Shown here in pieces: positions 1-7,903 of a DNA stretch of 64,000 nt. Within the stretch, counting starts at the first letter, position 1. Every line of letters starts with the position of its first letter. Made by a program: the position numbers and the translations under genes. This DNA comes from an uncultured Bacteroidales bacterium (lineage in GTDB: Bacteria; Bacteroidota; Bacteroidia; Bacteroidales; UBA11471). Location: positions 1 to 64,000 of the forward strand of contig CANQDQ010000008.1 in assembly GCA_947593515.1 (NCBI GenBank). Direction: 5' to 3'. The notes below the pieces were generated by a model. The model ran no database searches. It saw only the letters and a list, made by a program, of their open reading frames with translations, and was not told the DNA's origin.

Positions 1-716
1 TTGCTGCTGTTGTAGGAAGAGTTGGATTTCCGATATTTGTTCGGCTCGACATACACGACATCATTTTTTTTCAGATAGAATGCCGGCGAAGTGAATACAT
101 CGGACTTGGTAAGATCCAAACGGTAAAAAGTCGCTTCGCCGTTTTCTGTTTCGCGAACGACAAGTATATTGTCGCGACGCCCGTAAATAGTCATATCTTT
201 TGCCATACTCAACGCTTCGAGCACGGTAAGACGTTCATTCGGAATTTCAAAAACACCGGGTGATACGACTTCTCCGAGAATCGTAACTTTATTTCCTTCT
301 ATTTGCACCTTGACGATGGGGTCGGAAACAAACGGCTCGATTTCTGCGCATATCATCGTTTCAACTTCCTCTGCCGTAAGTCCCAAAACTTTAAGTTTGC
401 CTATTCCCGGAAAATCAATATATCCCTGAGCATCTACCCGGTAGGTCTGCAACTGCATCGTCGATTGAATCTGCGTTTCTCCTGCCGGCAAGGGATTTAT
501 CACCGGAGGATTATAGACCGCCACTGCTGCCGGATTGGACGACGAAACCGTGATAAGCAAGGCATCGTTGCTGGTTATGGGGGCGGCTATATTTTCCGCT
601 ATTTTGATAATGCTATCGGGAGTTACATTCTGTAAATAAGCAATATCTTGATAAGACTTGCAAGAATGAAATACAAAAATCGAAAAAAGGGTTAGAACAA
701 GTAAACTTTTTTTCAT
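1..716 (-). CDS. Polysaccharide export lipoprotein, Wza/BexD-like (3' end cut by window)
   Basis: The frame opens with ATG at 716 and runs off the left edge of the window with no stop, so the C-terminus is missing. The N-terminus is a lipoprotein signal with a lipobox ending FVFHSC, giving an outer-membrane-anchored lipoprotein. The body matches the Poly_export layout of Wza-type proteins: an N-terminal segment with repeated short beta strands (LLITVSSSNPAAV, YIDFPGIGKLKVLGLT), then an SLBB-like stretch (VTILGEVVSPGVFEIPNERLTVLEAL). Such proteins form the outer-membrane exit channel for capsule or exopolysaccharide. A perfect Bacteroidetes promoter lies just upstream and fixes the start. The family is confident; the polymer exported is unknown. 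Confidence 0.88.
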   Translation of the reverse strand, partial: MKKSLLVLTLFSIFVFHSCKSYQDIAYLQNVTPDSIIKIAENIAAPITSNDALLITVSSSNPAAVAVYNPPVINPLPAGETQIQSTMQLQTYRVDAQGYIDFPGIGKLKVLGLTAEEVETMICAEIEPFVSDPIVKVQIEGNKVTILGEVVSPGVFEIPNERLTVLEALSMAKDMTIYGRRDNILVVRETENGEATFYRLDLTKSDVFTSPAFYLKKNDVVYVEPNKYRKSNSSYNSS

Positions 717-745
717 GGGCTTTTCGTTTGTTTTTATTTCGGGTG

Positions 746-776
746 CAAAGATAGTTTTTTACCATATTTCCACAAA
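746..776 (-). promoter_or_regulatory. Promoter of polysaccharide export gene
   Basis: On the minus strand there is TTTG (773-776), 19 bp, then TATCTTTG (746-753). Both match the Bacteroidetes primary sigma factor consensus. The gene starts 29 bp downstream of the -7 box. Confidence 0.8.
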
Positions 777-886
777 ACCATCAATATATAATGTAACGAA
801 AAGATAAAACATTTATTATACACCGCAAACAAATTTTACATGTGGCCTTTTTTCTCCGGACAACAAAAAAATTACAAAGATAAAAA

Positions 887-917
887 TTGTGCGACTCATC
901 GGGATTTTTTACTTTTG
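887..917 (+). promoter_or_regulatory. Promoter of glycosyltransferase gene
   Basis: TTGT (887-890) and TACTTTTG (910-917) are separated by 19 bp. Transcription would begin near 924, which rules out the in-frame ATG at 840 and selects the ATG at 942. Confidence 0.7.
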
Positions 918-941
918 CCACACTATTTTAACGCCATAAAC

Positions 942-2132
942 ATGGAATATTTTTTCCACTCTTTTTTAGCGCCCCTCCCCTTGCTGCCAATCATTTGGGG
1001 TAGTCTTGCCATCGTGTTGCTGCTATGGCAATTCTATATCGACAAATCTTATTATCTGCATACGATTCTCTACCGCAAACAGCACGAAAACAAGGCGACA
1101 GGCAAAGAGTCTTTGCCGCCGGCTTCGGTTATCGTCTATGCCAACGACAATGCCGAATCGCTGCGTCGGAATATTCCCGTGCTGTTCGGACAGGAGTATC
1201 CCGACTTCGAGGTCATCGTGGTCGATGACGCTTCGACCGACGACACGCCGGAGGTTTTACAAGGGCTCGCAACCCGCTATCCTCACCTGTATTCGACCAA
1301 AGTTCCTGCCGACGCCTGCGCTTTAAGCCGGAGGAAACTGGCTTTGACGTTGGGTATAAAAGCGGCGAAAAACGATTGTTTGCTGCTGCTCGACGCTGCG
1401 TGCCGACCGGCATCGCCGCTCTGGCTGCGGAACATGATGCGGCATTTTGCCGAAGGCGCCGACATCGTGCTGGGCTACTCCCGCACCGACGTTCCCGCCG
1501 GGTTCACCTGCCTCTACAAAGCCTTCGACCGGCTGCTCTTTTCGCTGCGCTACCTTTCTTGCGCCGTGCGCGGCTGCCCCTATATGGGCGTAGGCTCGAA
1601 TTTGGCTTACCGGAAATCGTTATTCTTCGAACACAAGGGTTTCAGCCGGACACTCAACCTCCGGTACGGCGACGACGATTTGTTCGTCAACGAAGTGGCG
1701 ACGGGCGAAAATACCCGCGCGGAAATTGCGCCCGAAAGTTTCGTAACGGTGGAGAACGACGATTTCGACACGCTTTGGCGGATTCAAAAAATGCGCCATT
1801 TCTTTACAATGCCTTATCTGCGCCACCGCAAGCAAGTTCTTTTCGCGGGAGAACAAGCTGCCGTATATCTGTTTTACGGAGCCGTCGCCGCCTTAATGGC
1901 AAGCGGCATACATTATCTGACGGTCATACTGTGGGGCGTGCTGCTGTTGGTATTGCGGGGTGTGTTGCAAGGTATCGTTTTCCGTAAACTTTCGCAGGCG
2001 TTCGATACGCCGCAAATGGGGCTGCGGGTGCTGCTGTTCGAGTTGATGCGTCCGCTTGTGAACGGCTGTTTCCGCCTGTCGGCATGGCGGCGGCGCGAAG
2101 ACACCAAAACATGGCGAAGCATGAAGATATAA
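942..2132 (+). CDS. Family 2 glycosyltransferase, membrane-anchored
   Basis: This 396-residue protein has an N-terminal membrane helix (about residues 8-28), a cytosolic GT-A domain and C-terminal hydrophobic segments. The GT2 nucleotide-binding region is clear (VIVVDDASTDDTPEVL), as are the acceptor-side motifs GVGSNLAYRKSLFF and RYGDDDLFV. The final QxxRW-type motif is weak (QKMRHF). The DxD position reads LLLLDAACRP, so the second metal-binding Asp of the usual DAD is missing. The upstream in-frame ATG at 840 lies ahead of the promoter, so the start is 942. The neighbouring export lipoprotein suggests a role in surface polysaccharide synthesis, but the genes are divergent and the sugar is unknown. 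Confidence 0.8.
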   Translation: MEYFFHSFLAPLPLLPIIWGSLAIVLLLWQFYIDKSYYLHTILYRKQHENKATGKESLPPASVIVYANDNAESLRRNIPVLFGQEYPDFEVIVVDDASTDDTPEVLQGLATRYPHLYSTKVPADACALSRRKLALTLGIKAAKNDCLLLLDAACRPASPLWLRNMMRHFAEGADIVLGYSRTDVPAGFTCLYKAFDRLLFSLRYLSCAVRGCPYMGVGSNLAYRKSLFFEHKGFSRTLNLRYGDDDLFVNEVATGENTRAEIAPESFVTVENDDFDTLWRIQKMRHFFTMPYLRHRKQVLFAGEQAAVYLFYGAVAALMASGIHYLTVILWGVLLLVLRGVLQGIVFRKLSQAFDTPQMGLRVLLFELMRPLVNGCFRLSAWRRREDTKTWRSMKI

Positions 2133-2169
2133 ATGAAATGCGCCGGAGCAGTTCCGGCGCATTTCATTT
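2131..2169. terminator. Bidirectional terminator between glycosyltransferase and hsp20
   Basis: A perfect 17-bp stem (2131-2147 with 2153-2169) has a 5-base loop. A/T-rich flanks on both sides suit termination of both convergent genes. Confidence 0.85.
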
Positions 2170-2182
2170 TTCTGCAAAAGCA

Positions 2183-2599
2183 CTATTTGATGTCGATTTT
2201 CTTCGGCTCGGTGTTTTCCGACGTTTTCTTCTTGGGAATCTCGATGGTCAGCAGACCGTTTTCCTGACGCGCTTCGATATGGGCATCGTCGATGTTGTCG
2301 GGCAGCACGAGGGTCTGCGTGAATTGCGAGCGCGAAAATTCGCGGCGCAGGTATTTGCCTCGCTTTTCTTCTTCCTTCACGCTATCGACCGTAATGGTCA
2401 GATGGTTGTCGTCGTCGATGCGTATGCTGATTTCGTCTTTGCACAAGCCCGGCACTGCCAACTCTACGGTATAACATTTTTCGTCTTCCATGATATTGAC
2501 AGCGGGTACGGTGGAACGACTTTTGGTAATCCATTCGTCGCCGAAAAAGTCGTTGAAAATTCCGGGCAGCCAACTTTGGGTTTGTTTTGCTGGTGTCAT
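2183..2599 (-). CDS. Small heat-shock protein, Hsp20/alpha-crystallin family
   Basis: A 138-residue ATP-independent holdase chaperone. The alpha-crystallin domain covers about residues 32-125, with the typical VNIMEDEKCYTVELAVPG entry strand and the C-terminal strand QENGLLTIEIPKKK. The start at 2599 is chosen because an AGGAGG Shine-Dalgarno sits 7 bases upstream; such strong sites are rare in this window, where most genes rely on AT-rich leaders. The longer frame from 2674 would begin inside the leader and has no ribosome site. The leader holds a GC hairpin and a segment complementary to the Shine-Dalgarno (see findings), suggesting translational control by temperature. Confidence 0.93.
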   Translation of the reverse strand: MTPAKQTQSWLPGIFNDFFGDEWITKSRSTVPAVNIMEDEKCYTVELAVPGLCKDEISIRIDDDNHLTITVDSVKEEEKRGKYLRREFSRSQFTQTLVLPDNIDDAHIEARQENGLLTIEIPKKKTSENTEPKKIDIK

Positions 2600-2600
2600 G

Positions 2601-2687
2601 TCTTTTCCTCCTGAAAATAAGTGAAACAATTGAGTGATACGCCGGACAGCCATTGTCCGGCACAGATAAAACACAGAGGCGAAAAGA
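2601..2687 (-). promoter_or_regulatory. Structured leader of hsp20, candidate RNA thermometer
   Basis: In the mRNA sense, UCUUUUCGCCUCU (complement of 2675-2687) can pair with the Shine-Dalgarno segment GGAGGAAAAGA (2601-2611): seven consecutive pairs, a 2-base bulge, then four more. Between the arms lies a perfect 8-bp GC hairpin (2641-2661). This would hide the ribosome site at low temperature. The pairing is by eye, with no energy calculation, and no promoter upstream of 2687 was recognised. Confidence 0.4.
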
Positions 2688-2725
2688 TTGTTTCCGCGCC
2701 GCCGGCTAAAAGCTGTTAAAAACGT

Positions 2726-3181
2726 TTATCGCGCCGGTACGACGGCGATGTCGTAGCGCAGCAGCGTAGCGGTTACTTTGAACGGATATGCCGACTCGAT
2801 GGCTTTTCCCGTCGGCGGTGTGGTGTAATAATAATATTGCCGGTTGGTATCGAAACTGTCGAACGAGAATTTCTTTGTCATACCCGGAAGTATCTCGCCG
2901 TCGAGTACCACGTCGCGGTAGTCGAGCATTTCGTTTTGCGGAGTTTTGTAGGTAAGCCGCAGGTGCACGCGAGTTACGAGTTCGGGAGTGTTGTTTTTTA
3001 TCATCAGCGATTCGGTTTTCGAGGAGAGGATTTTTTCAAAACCCAACATCTCTATCGCCTGATAAAAGGGGGCATTTTCATTTTGCTGTCCCGTACTTTG
3101 TCCCACCGGCGCACCCGTCGTGTTCTGGGCAAAGAGCGATGTACCGAAAACGAAAAATCCGAACAACAAAATATATTTCAT
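2726..3181 (-). CDS. Secreted protein of unknown function
   Basis: A 151-residue protein with a signal peptide (KYILLFGFFVFGTSLFAQ) that would be cleaved around residue 19. The mature part begins with a Gln/Gly/Asn-rich stretch and then looks all-beta: KTESLMIKNNTPELVTRVHL and LDYRDVVLDGEILPGMTKKF resemble a small immunoglobulin-like or DUF-type beta domain. No catalytic motif is visible. The start is 3181 because the -7 box TATCTTTG at 3202-3209 puts transcription start between the two possible ATGs. It lies 126 bp upstream of hsp20 on the same strand without an evident terminator, so read-through into hsp20 is possible. I do not recognise the family. Confidence 0.7.
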   Translation of the reverse strand: MKYILLFGFFVFGTSLFAQNTTGAPVGQSTGQQNENAPFYQAIEMLGFEKILSSKTESLMIKNNTPELVTRVHLRLTYKTPQNEMLDYRDVVLDGEILPGMTKKFSFDSFDTNRQYYYYTTPPTGKAIESAYPFKVTATLLRYDIAVVPAR

Positions 3182-3201
3182 GGCACCCGAAAGATTTTTC
3201 A

Positions 3202-3209
3202 CAAAGATA
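3202..3209 (-). promoter_or_regulatory. -7 box TATCTTTG
   Basis: A consensus -7 element upstream of the secreted protein at 2726-3181. It decides the start codon at 3181. Confidence 0.6.
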
Positions 3210-3223
3210 ATAATTCTTTCCAT

Positions 3224-3262
3224 AAAAAAACAGCCTCATTCCGAAAATCGGGAACGAGGCTG
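3224..3262 (-). terminator. Terminator of prs
   Basis: An inverted repeat (3231-3244 with 3248-3262, one mismatch) is followed on the minus strand by seven T residues. It lies 24 bp after the prs stop codon. Confidence 0.85.
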
Positions 3263-3285
3263 TCGTAAAAGGTTTATCCGCTGCA

Positions 3286-4224
3286 TCAAATCACGTACTG
3301 CGAACTGATGGATTCGTTTTCATATACGCGGCGTATGGTGTCGGCAAACATATCGGCGATGCTGATGATGTGCACTTTCGGACACTCCTTGTAATAAGGT
3401 ATGCTGTCGGTGAAAATCATTTCCGTCATCTTCGAGTCGGTAACGCGCGAAGTGGCGGGGTCGGACATCACGGCATGGCTGGCAATGGCGCGCACCGAAA
3501 GGGCGCCTTTGCTTATCATCAGGTCGGCGGCTTTCGTTATCGTTCCGGCGGTATCGACCATATCATCGACGAGTATCACGTTTTTGCCCTGTACGTCGCC
3601 GATGACGGTCATACTCTCGACTTCGTTGGCTTTTGCCCGCGACTTGTGGCAAAGCACCAAAGGCACACCGAAATATTTGGCGTAAGAGTTGGCACGCTTG
3701 GAACCGCCGACGTCGGGCGATGCGATAACCATATCTTTCAGTTGCAGCGACTTGATATAGGGACAGAATACTGCCGATGCGTAGAGGTGATCGACCGGGA
3801 TATTGAAAAATCCCTGTATCTGGTCGGCGTGCAAGTCCATCGTGATGAGGCGGTTGATGCCGGCAACGCCGAGCAGGTCGGCAATGAGTTTGGCGGCGAT
3901 GGAAACGCGAGGTTTGTCTTTGCGGTCTTGGCGCGCCCAGCCGAAATAGGGCGTTACGGCAATTATCGACTCTGCCGAAGCGCGTTTGGCGGCATCGATC
4001 ATCAGCAGCAATTCCATCAAATTGTCGGAATTGGGAAACGTCGACTGTATCAAAAATACCTGACAGCCCCGTATCGACTCCTCAAACGATACCGAAAATT
4101 CTCCATCGGCAAAATGCTGGATATTCATTTTTCCCAATTCACAAGCCAGCGAGTTGCAGATTTTTTCGGCGAGATAACGGGTGTTCGTTCCTGCAAAAAC
4201 TTTGAACGGCGGTCTCTGAATCAT
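3286..4224 (-). CDS. prs: Ribose-phosphate pyrophosphokinase (PRPP synthase)
   Basis: This 312-residue enzyme makes PRPP from ribose 5-phosphate and ATP for nucleotide, His and Trp synthesis. Length and layout match class I PRPP synthases. Visible motifs are the N-terminal KVFAGTNTRYLAEKI, the metal-binding loop ITMDLHADQIQGFF and the PRPP loop VILVDDMVDTAGTI. It is preceded by a TACCTTTG -7 box (4320-4327) and followed by a strong terminator, so it is a single-gene unit. No other function fits. Confidence 0.97.
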   Translation of the reverse strand: MIQRPPFKVFAGTNTRYLAEKICNSLACELGKMNIQHFADGEFSVSFEESIRGCQVFLIQSTFPNSDNLMELLLMIDAAKRASAESIIAVTPYFGWARQDRKDKPRVSIAAKLIADLLGVAGINRLITMDLHADQIQGFFNIPVDHLYASAVFCPYIKSLQLKDMVIASPDVGGSKRANSYAKYFGVPLVLCHKSRAKANEVESMTVIGDVQGKNVILVDDMVDTAGTITKAADLMISKGALSVRAIASHAVMSDPATSRVTDSKMTEMIFTDSIPYYKECPKVHIISIADMFADTIRRVYENESISSQYVI

Positions 4225-4377
4225 AATGTGTAAACGTTTATATTTCCTATAAAGAGATTTGTACAGTATTTTCCTTTCTCCGAAAGGCGCGATGGAATGT
4301 GCTGCCTTTTTCTCCCTGCAAAGGTAGTGATTCTATCCTTATCTTGTTCGTATAGCGGCGCTTTTTTTCGTGTTAAT

Positions 4378-6075
4378 TTATTCGGACGTAATCCGGCACT
4401 TCCATACGACGGCGCCATACGCCGATAGCGGCGTATCGAACAAGGTGTCGGGCGAAAGATTTTTTTGCTGTTCGGCACCGCCGAGCAGCTCTTTACACGA
4501 CACCGCACCCGTGCGTATATGCCAGAAATCGAACAGATGCTGCGGAAGCCGTATTCCTGCCTGCACGGGCGATGCGCCGAAATTGACGGCGACGAGCAAC
4601 AGGTCGTTTTTGCAGCGGCGGGCAAACGCATATTGCCGCCGGGGGTCGAATGCATCGTTTGCGCCATTGACATACATCAGATCGAAAAATCCGCCTTCAC
4701 GCACGGCAGCTTCCCGATTACAAAGGGTCAATACCTTTCGATACATTTCGCGCAATTTTTTCCGGTCGGCTGAGAGGCGGGCGGTATTGCACTTTCCGCC
4801 GTTGTACCACTCCCGCACGGAGGGTACGCTCCAATAGTCGAAAATGGTCGTGCGTCCGTCGTGTCCGCTAAACCCTTCGGCATCTTCGCCGCGCTCGCCC
4901 AACTCCTGCCCGAAATAGAGCAGGAACGGATTGGTGTTCATCAACGCCGAGACAACCAAAGCGGGATAGGCTTTGAACGGGTCGCCGGCGTTGAACGACG
5001 ATGCCACCCGCTGTTCATCGTGATTTTCAAGGAAATTGACCATTCGGTCGCCGATGCCGTCGAGCGACTGCCAGCAGCCGGTTATGCCGGCGGCAGGGAC
5101 GCGGCAGCCCACCACTTCGCGCAGCAGGTCGTACAAGCCCACTTTGTCGTAGAGGTAGTCGAACCGACCGTTTTGCAGGTAGTTGCGATATTCGTTCGGG
5201 TTATAGACTTCGGCTATGAAAAGCAGGTCGTGGAAGGCTTTTTTGACTTGGGGTATCGCCCAGTGCCAAAATTCGACCGGCACCATCTCCACCATATCGC
5301 AACGAAAGGCGTCGATGCCTTTGGTTGCCCAGAAAAGGAGGATATGGAGCATCTTCGTCCACGTGTCGGGCACGGGGTCGAAGTGAGCGGCGCGACCGCC
5401 CAGATAATCGACGCCGTAGTTGAGTTTGACGGTTTCGTACCAGTCGTTCATCGACGGAGCGGCACAGAAACAATCGTTACCTGTCGCCTTGGCAGGAGAT
5501 TCGATGTAGCGCTCCTGCCCCTCTCCTATAAAGAACCGGGGCGAGAATGTTTCGTCGGGGAAATAATAGAAGTTGTTGGCGGTATCGAAATGATGGTAGC
5601 GATTATCGTTTTCGCCGAGGTCGCTTACGCCGACAGGCTTGGCATCGGAACGGTACTGCCGCGCCACGTGGTTGGGCACGAAATCGATGACGACCCGCAA
5701 ACCGTTCTCATGGGTGCGCGCCACAAGCGACTCGAACTCCGCCATACGGGCGGCAACGTTCACCGCCAAATCGGGATCGACGTCGTAATAATCCTTGACG
5801 GCATAGGGCGAACCGGCTTTTCCTTTGACGATGTAACGGTTGTCGGGCGCGATGCCGTATGCCGAATAGTCGGTCTGCGTGGCGTGTTCCAAAATGCCGG
5901 TGTACCACACGTGCGTGCAACCAAGCCGCTTTATCGCTGCCAGGGCATTGTCGTTTATATCGTTGAATTTGCCGACGCCGTTTTCTTCAAGGCTTCCGCC
6001 GACGACGCAATTTTCCGTCGTATTGCCGAAAAGGCGGGGCAGCAACTGGTAGATGATGATTTTTTCTTTTTTCAT
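4378..6075 (-). CDS. Cytoplasmic GH13 alpha-amylase
   Basis: A 565-residue glycoside hydrolase of family 13 acting on alpha-1,4-glucans. The four conserved regions are present in order: DFVPNHV (about 131-137), GIDAFRCDMV with nucleophile Asp260, FIAEVYN with acid/base Glu289, and NFLENHDEQR (about 348-355). There is no signal peptide, so it probably acts on internal glycogen or imported maltooligosaccharides. The C-terminal part (about 480-565) looks like the usual beta domain C. The start at 6075 is preferred over 6102 because the protein begins like its relatives there. Its promoter overlaps that of the divergent esterase gene. Confidence 0.92.
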   Translation of the reverse strand: MKKEKIIIYQLLPRLFGNTTENCVVGGSLEENGVGKFNDINDNALAAIKRLGCTHVWYTGILEHATQTDYSAYGIAPDNRYIVKGKAGSPYAVKDYYDVDPDLAVNVAARMAEFESLVARTHENGLRVVIDFVPNHVARQYRSDAKPVGVSDLGENDNRYHHFDTANNFYYFPDETFSPRFFIGEGQERYIESPAKATGNDCFCAAPSMNDWYETVKLNYGVDYLGGRAAHFDPVPDTWTKMLHILLFWATKGIDAFRCDMVEMVPVEFWHWAIPQVKKAFHDLLFIAEVYNPNEYRNYLQNGRFDYLYDKVGLYDLLREVVGCRVPAAGITGCWQSLDGIGDRMVNFLENHDEQRVASSFNAGDPFKAYPALVVSALMNTNPFLLYFGQELGERGEDAEGFSGHDGRTTIFDYWSVPSVREWYNGGKCNTARLSADRKKLREMYRKVLTLCNREAAVREGGFFDLMYVNGANDAFDPRRQYAFARRCKNDLLLVAVNFGASPVQAGIRLPQHLFDFWHIRTGAVSCKELLGGAEQQKNLSPDTLFDTPLSAYGAVVWKCRITSE

Positions 6076-6087
6076 ACAATGCAGATA

Positions 6088-6118
6088 TTTGATATTTTTC
6101 AAAAAAAGCGTATATTCG
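6088..6118 (+). promoter_or_regulatory. Promoter of esterase gene
   Basis: TTTG (6088-6091), 19 bp, TATATTCG (6111-6118). The divergent amylase promoter (-7 box TAATTTTG, complement of 6137-6144) lies within 20 bp, so the two genes share a compact control region. Confidence 0.65.
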
Positions 6119-6136
6119 CCTTGTTAAAAAATCGCA

Positions 6137-6144
6137 CAAAATTA
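6137..6144 (-). promoter_or_regulatory. -7 box of alpha-amylase gene
   Basis: TAATTTTG on the minus strand, with a TTCG-like -33 element near 6165-6168. Transcription would start near 6130 and cross the divergent esterase promoter. Confidence 0.5.
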
Positions 6145-6185
6145 CCGATTTTTTCGATACGCATCGAACTCTAAAAACGAAAAAG

Positions 6186-7076
6186 ATGATAAACCGAAAA
6201 CAAATGTTGAGTTTATTGACCGCCCTGTCGATAGGCGCGGCAGCCGGCGCACAAAAGCCGTTCACCGTAGCCGTATGGCCCGGCGGCGCAGCCGAAAACA
6301 ACGGCATACGCGCCGAAGAAAAATTGACGGAAAGCGGACATTACATCAATGCCCGCACCGCCGAGTTGTATGTTTACCTTCCCGAAAAAGCGGTGAATAC
6401 CGGCGCGGTAGTCATCATCTGTCCGGGCGGGGGCTATACCCGACAAGCCATGCAGCACGAAGGCATACAGTTTGCCGAGATGTTGCAGAAAAAAGGCGTG
6501 GCAGGCATCATACTCAAATACCGGCTTCCGAACGGACATCATGCCATACCGCTCGCCGATGCTGCCGAAGCCGTGCGCATCGTCCGCGCCCATGCCGCCG
6601 AATGGGGTATTGCTCCCGACAAAGTGGGGATTGCGGGCTTTTCGGCAGGCGGGCATCTGGCATCGACGCTCGGGACGCACTATACGACGGAGAGCCGCCC
6701 CGACTTCATGCTGCTGTTTTATCCGGTCGTAACGATGAAAGAGTTTACGCATAAGGGGTCGCGCGACAACCTGCTGGGTGCGGAGAAAGACAACGCCGCA
6801 CTGATAGACTTATATTCCAATGAACTGCATGTTACTGCCGACACGCCACCCGCCCTTTTCCTGCTGAGCGACGACGACAAATCGGTGCCTCCCGCCAACA
6901 GCGTGCAGATGTATGCCGCCATGAAAAAAGCGGGCGTAGCGGCATCGATGCACATCTTCGCCACCGGCGGACACGGGTGGGGCTGCCGACCCTCATTCGC
7001 CTATTACGATTCGTGGCAATCGCTTATGTGGAAATGGCTAACCCAGCGCGGCATCATTTCATCTGAAACAAAATAA
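6186..7076 (+). CDS. Secreted alpha/beta-hydrolase, acetyl-esterase-like
   Basis: A 296-residue protein with an N-terminal signal peptide ending near AAGAQ (residue 23), so periplasmic or outer-membrane-exported. It has the alpha/beta-hydrolase fold of carbohydrate esterases (BnaA/acetylxylan-esterase-like): oxyanion-hole motif ICPGGGY, nucleophile elbow GFSAGGHLAS, acid loop LLSDDDKSVPP and the terminal His in TGGHGWG. Relatives deacetylate xylan or other plant glycans, but the substrate cannot be read from the sequence. It is divergent from the amylase and followed by a 108-bp gap with the next promoter, so it is transcribed alone. Confidence 0.83.
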   Translation: MINRKQMLSLLTALSIGAAAGAQKPFTVAVWPGGAAENNGIRAEEKLTESGHYINARTAELYVYLPEKAVNTGAVVIICPGGGYTRQAMQHEGIQFAEMLQKKGVAGIILKYRLPNGHHAIPLADAAEAVRIVRAHAAEWGIAPDKVGIAGFSAGGHLASTLGTHYTTESRPDFMLLFYPVVTMKEFTHKGSRDNLLGAEKDNAALIDLYSNELHVTADTPPALFLLSDDDKSVPPANSVQMYAAMKKAGVAASMHIFATGGHGWGCRPSFAYYDSWQSLMWKWLTQRGIISSETK

Positions 7077-7141
7077 CACTTTTTATGTCAAATTTCATAT
7101 CAAAAAAAGAAGAAAAGTGTTTTTTTCTACAAATAATTTTT

Positions 7142-7149
7142 TACTTTTG
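7142..7149 (+). promoter_or_regulatory. -7 box of DUF3332 gene
   Basis: TACTTTTG lies 35 bp before the start codon. A T-rich -33 region lies near 7119-7122. Confidence 0.55.
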
Positions 7150-7184
7150 CGCAAATAAAAACAATAACCCCAAATTTTTGTATT

Positions 7185-7718
7185 ATGAAAAAGAAATTAA
7201 CTGTGGCTGTTGCCATACTGATGGCAGGTAGTCTGACATTCTCTTCCTGCATCGGCTCGTTCGGTCTGACGAACAAAATCTTCGACTGGAACAACAATAT
7301 GGGTTCCAAATGGGTGAACGAAGTGGTATTCTTCGCATTCCTTATCCTCCCCGTTTATGAAATCTCGTTGATTGCCGACGGTTTGGTTATCAACTCCATC
7401 GAATTTTGGTCGGGAAACAACCCCTTGGCTGACAATGTAAAACACATCGAAGGCGAAAACAGCGACTACCTCGTAGAATCCAACGAAAACGGTTACAAAG
7501 TTACCGATACGGTTACCAACGAAACGGTTGAATTTACCTATAACAAGGAAGAAAATTCGTGGGCTGTAAACGGTATCACGTTCCTTACTTTCATCGATGA
7601 CGAACACATCGGCGTATATGCCGGCGAAGGTCAAATGGTAACGGTTGAAAAATCGCAAGCCGGTCTTTTGGCTTACAAATCGATGATCGGCGCAGCCGGC
7701 TTCATGGCAAGCAAATAA
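7185..7718 (+). CDS. DUF3332-type lipoprotein
   Basis: A 177-residue protein with a lipoprotein signal (lipobox TFSSC, Cys about residue 22), then GSFGLTNKIFDWNNNMGSKWVNE and a hydrophobic segment FFAFLILPVYEISLIADGL. These features are typical of the DUF3332 family, whose function is unknown. The C-terminal half is predicted beta-rich and soluble. A -7 box and a terminator bracket it as a single-gene unit. Codon use is strongly biased towards common codons (AAC, GGT, GTT), suggesting high expression. Confidence 0.8.
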   Translation: MKKKLTVAVAILMAGSLTFSSCIGSFGLTNKIFDWNNNMGSKWVNEVVFFAFLILPVYEISLIADGLVINSIEFWSGNNPLADNVKHIEGENSDYLVESNENGYKVTDTVTNETVEFTYNKEENSWAVNGITFLTFIDDEHIGVYAGEGQMVTVEKSQAGLLAYKSMIGAAGFMASK

Positions 7719-7740
7719 TATTCACCGATTTTTTCATTGT

Positions 7741-7778
7741 CCGGACTTCACTCCTGCGGGAATGAAGTCCGGTTTTTT
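7741..7778 (+). terminator. Terminator of DUF3332 gene
   Basis: A 14-bp stem with one mismatch (7741-7754 with 7759-7772) is followed by T6. Confidence 0.88.
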
Positions 7779-7903
7779 ATGTCGGGACATCATTCTTTTT
7801 CACCGACTGCCCCGATGAAATTTTTTAGTCTTTTATTCCCTTTATAAAATAGTGCCATTTCGAAAAATAATTTTTATCTTTACCTGTTTTCAGACTACAA
7901 CGT

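Noticed and set aside
2655-2670. TATCTGTG as the hsp20 promoter -7 box
   Set aside because: It deviates from the consensus at the invariant T and has no TTTG at about 19 bp. It cannot be excluded fully, and would weaken the thermometer idea if true.
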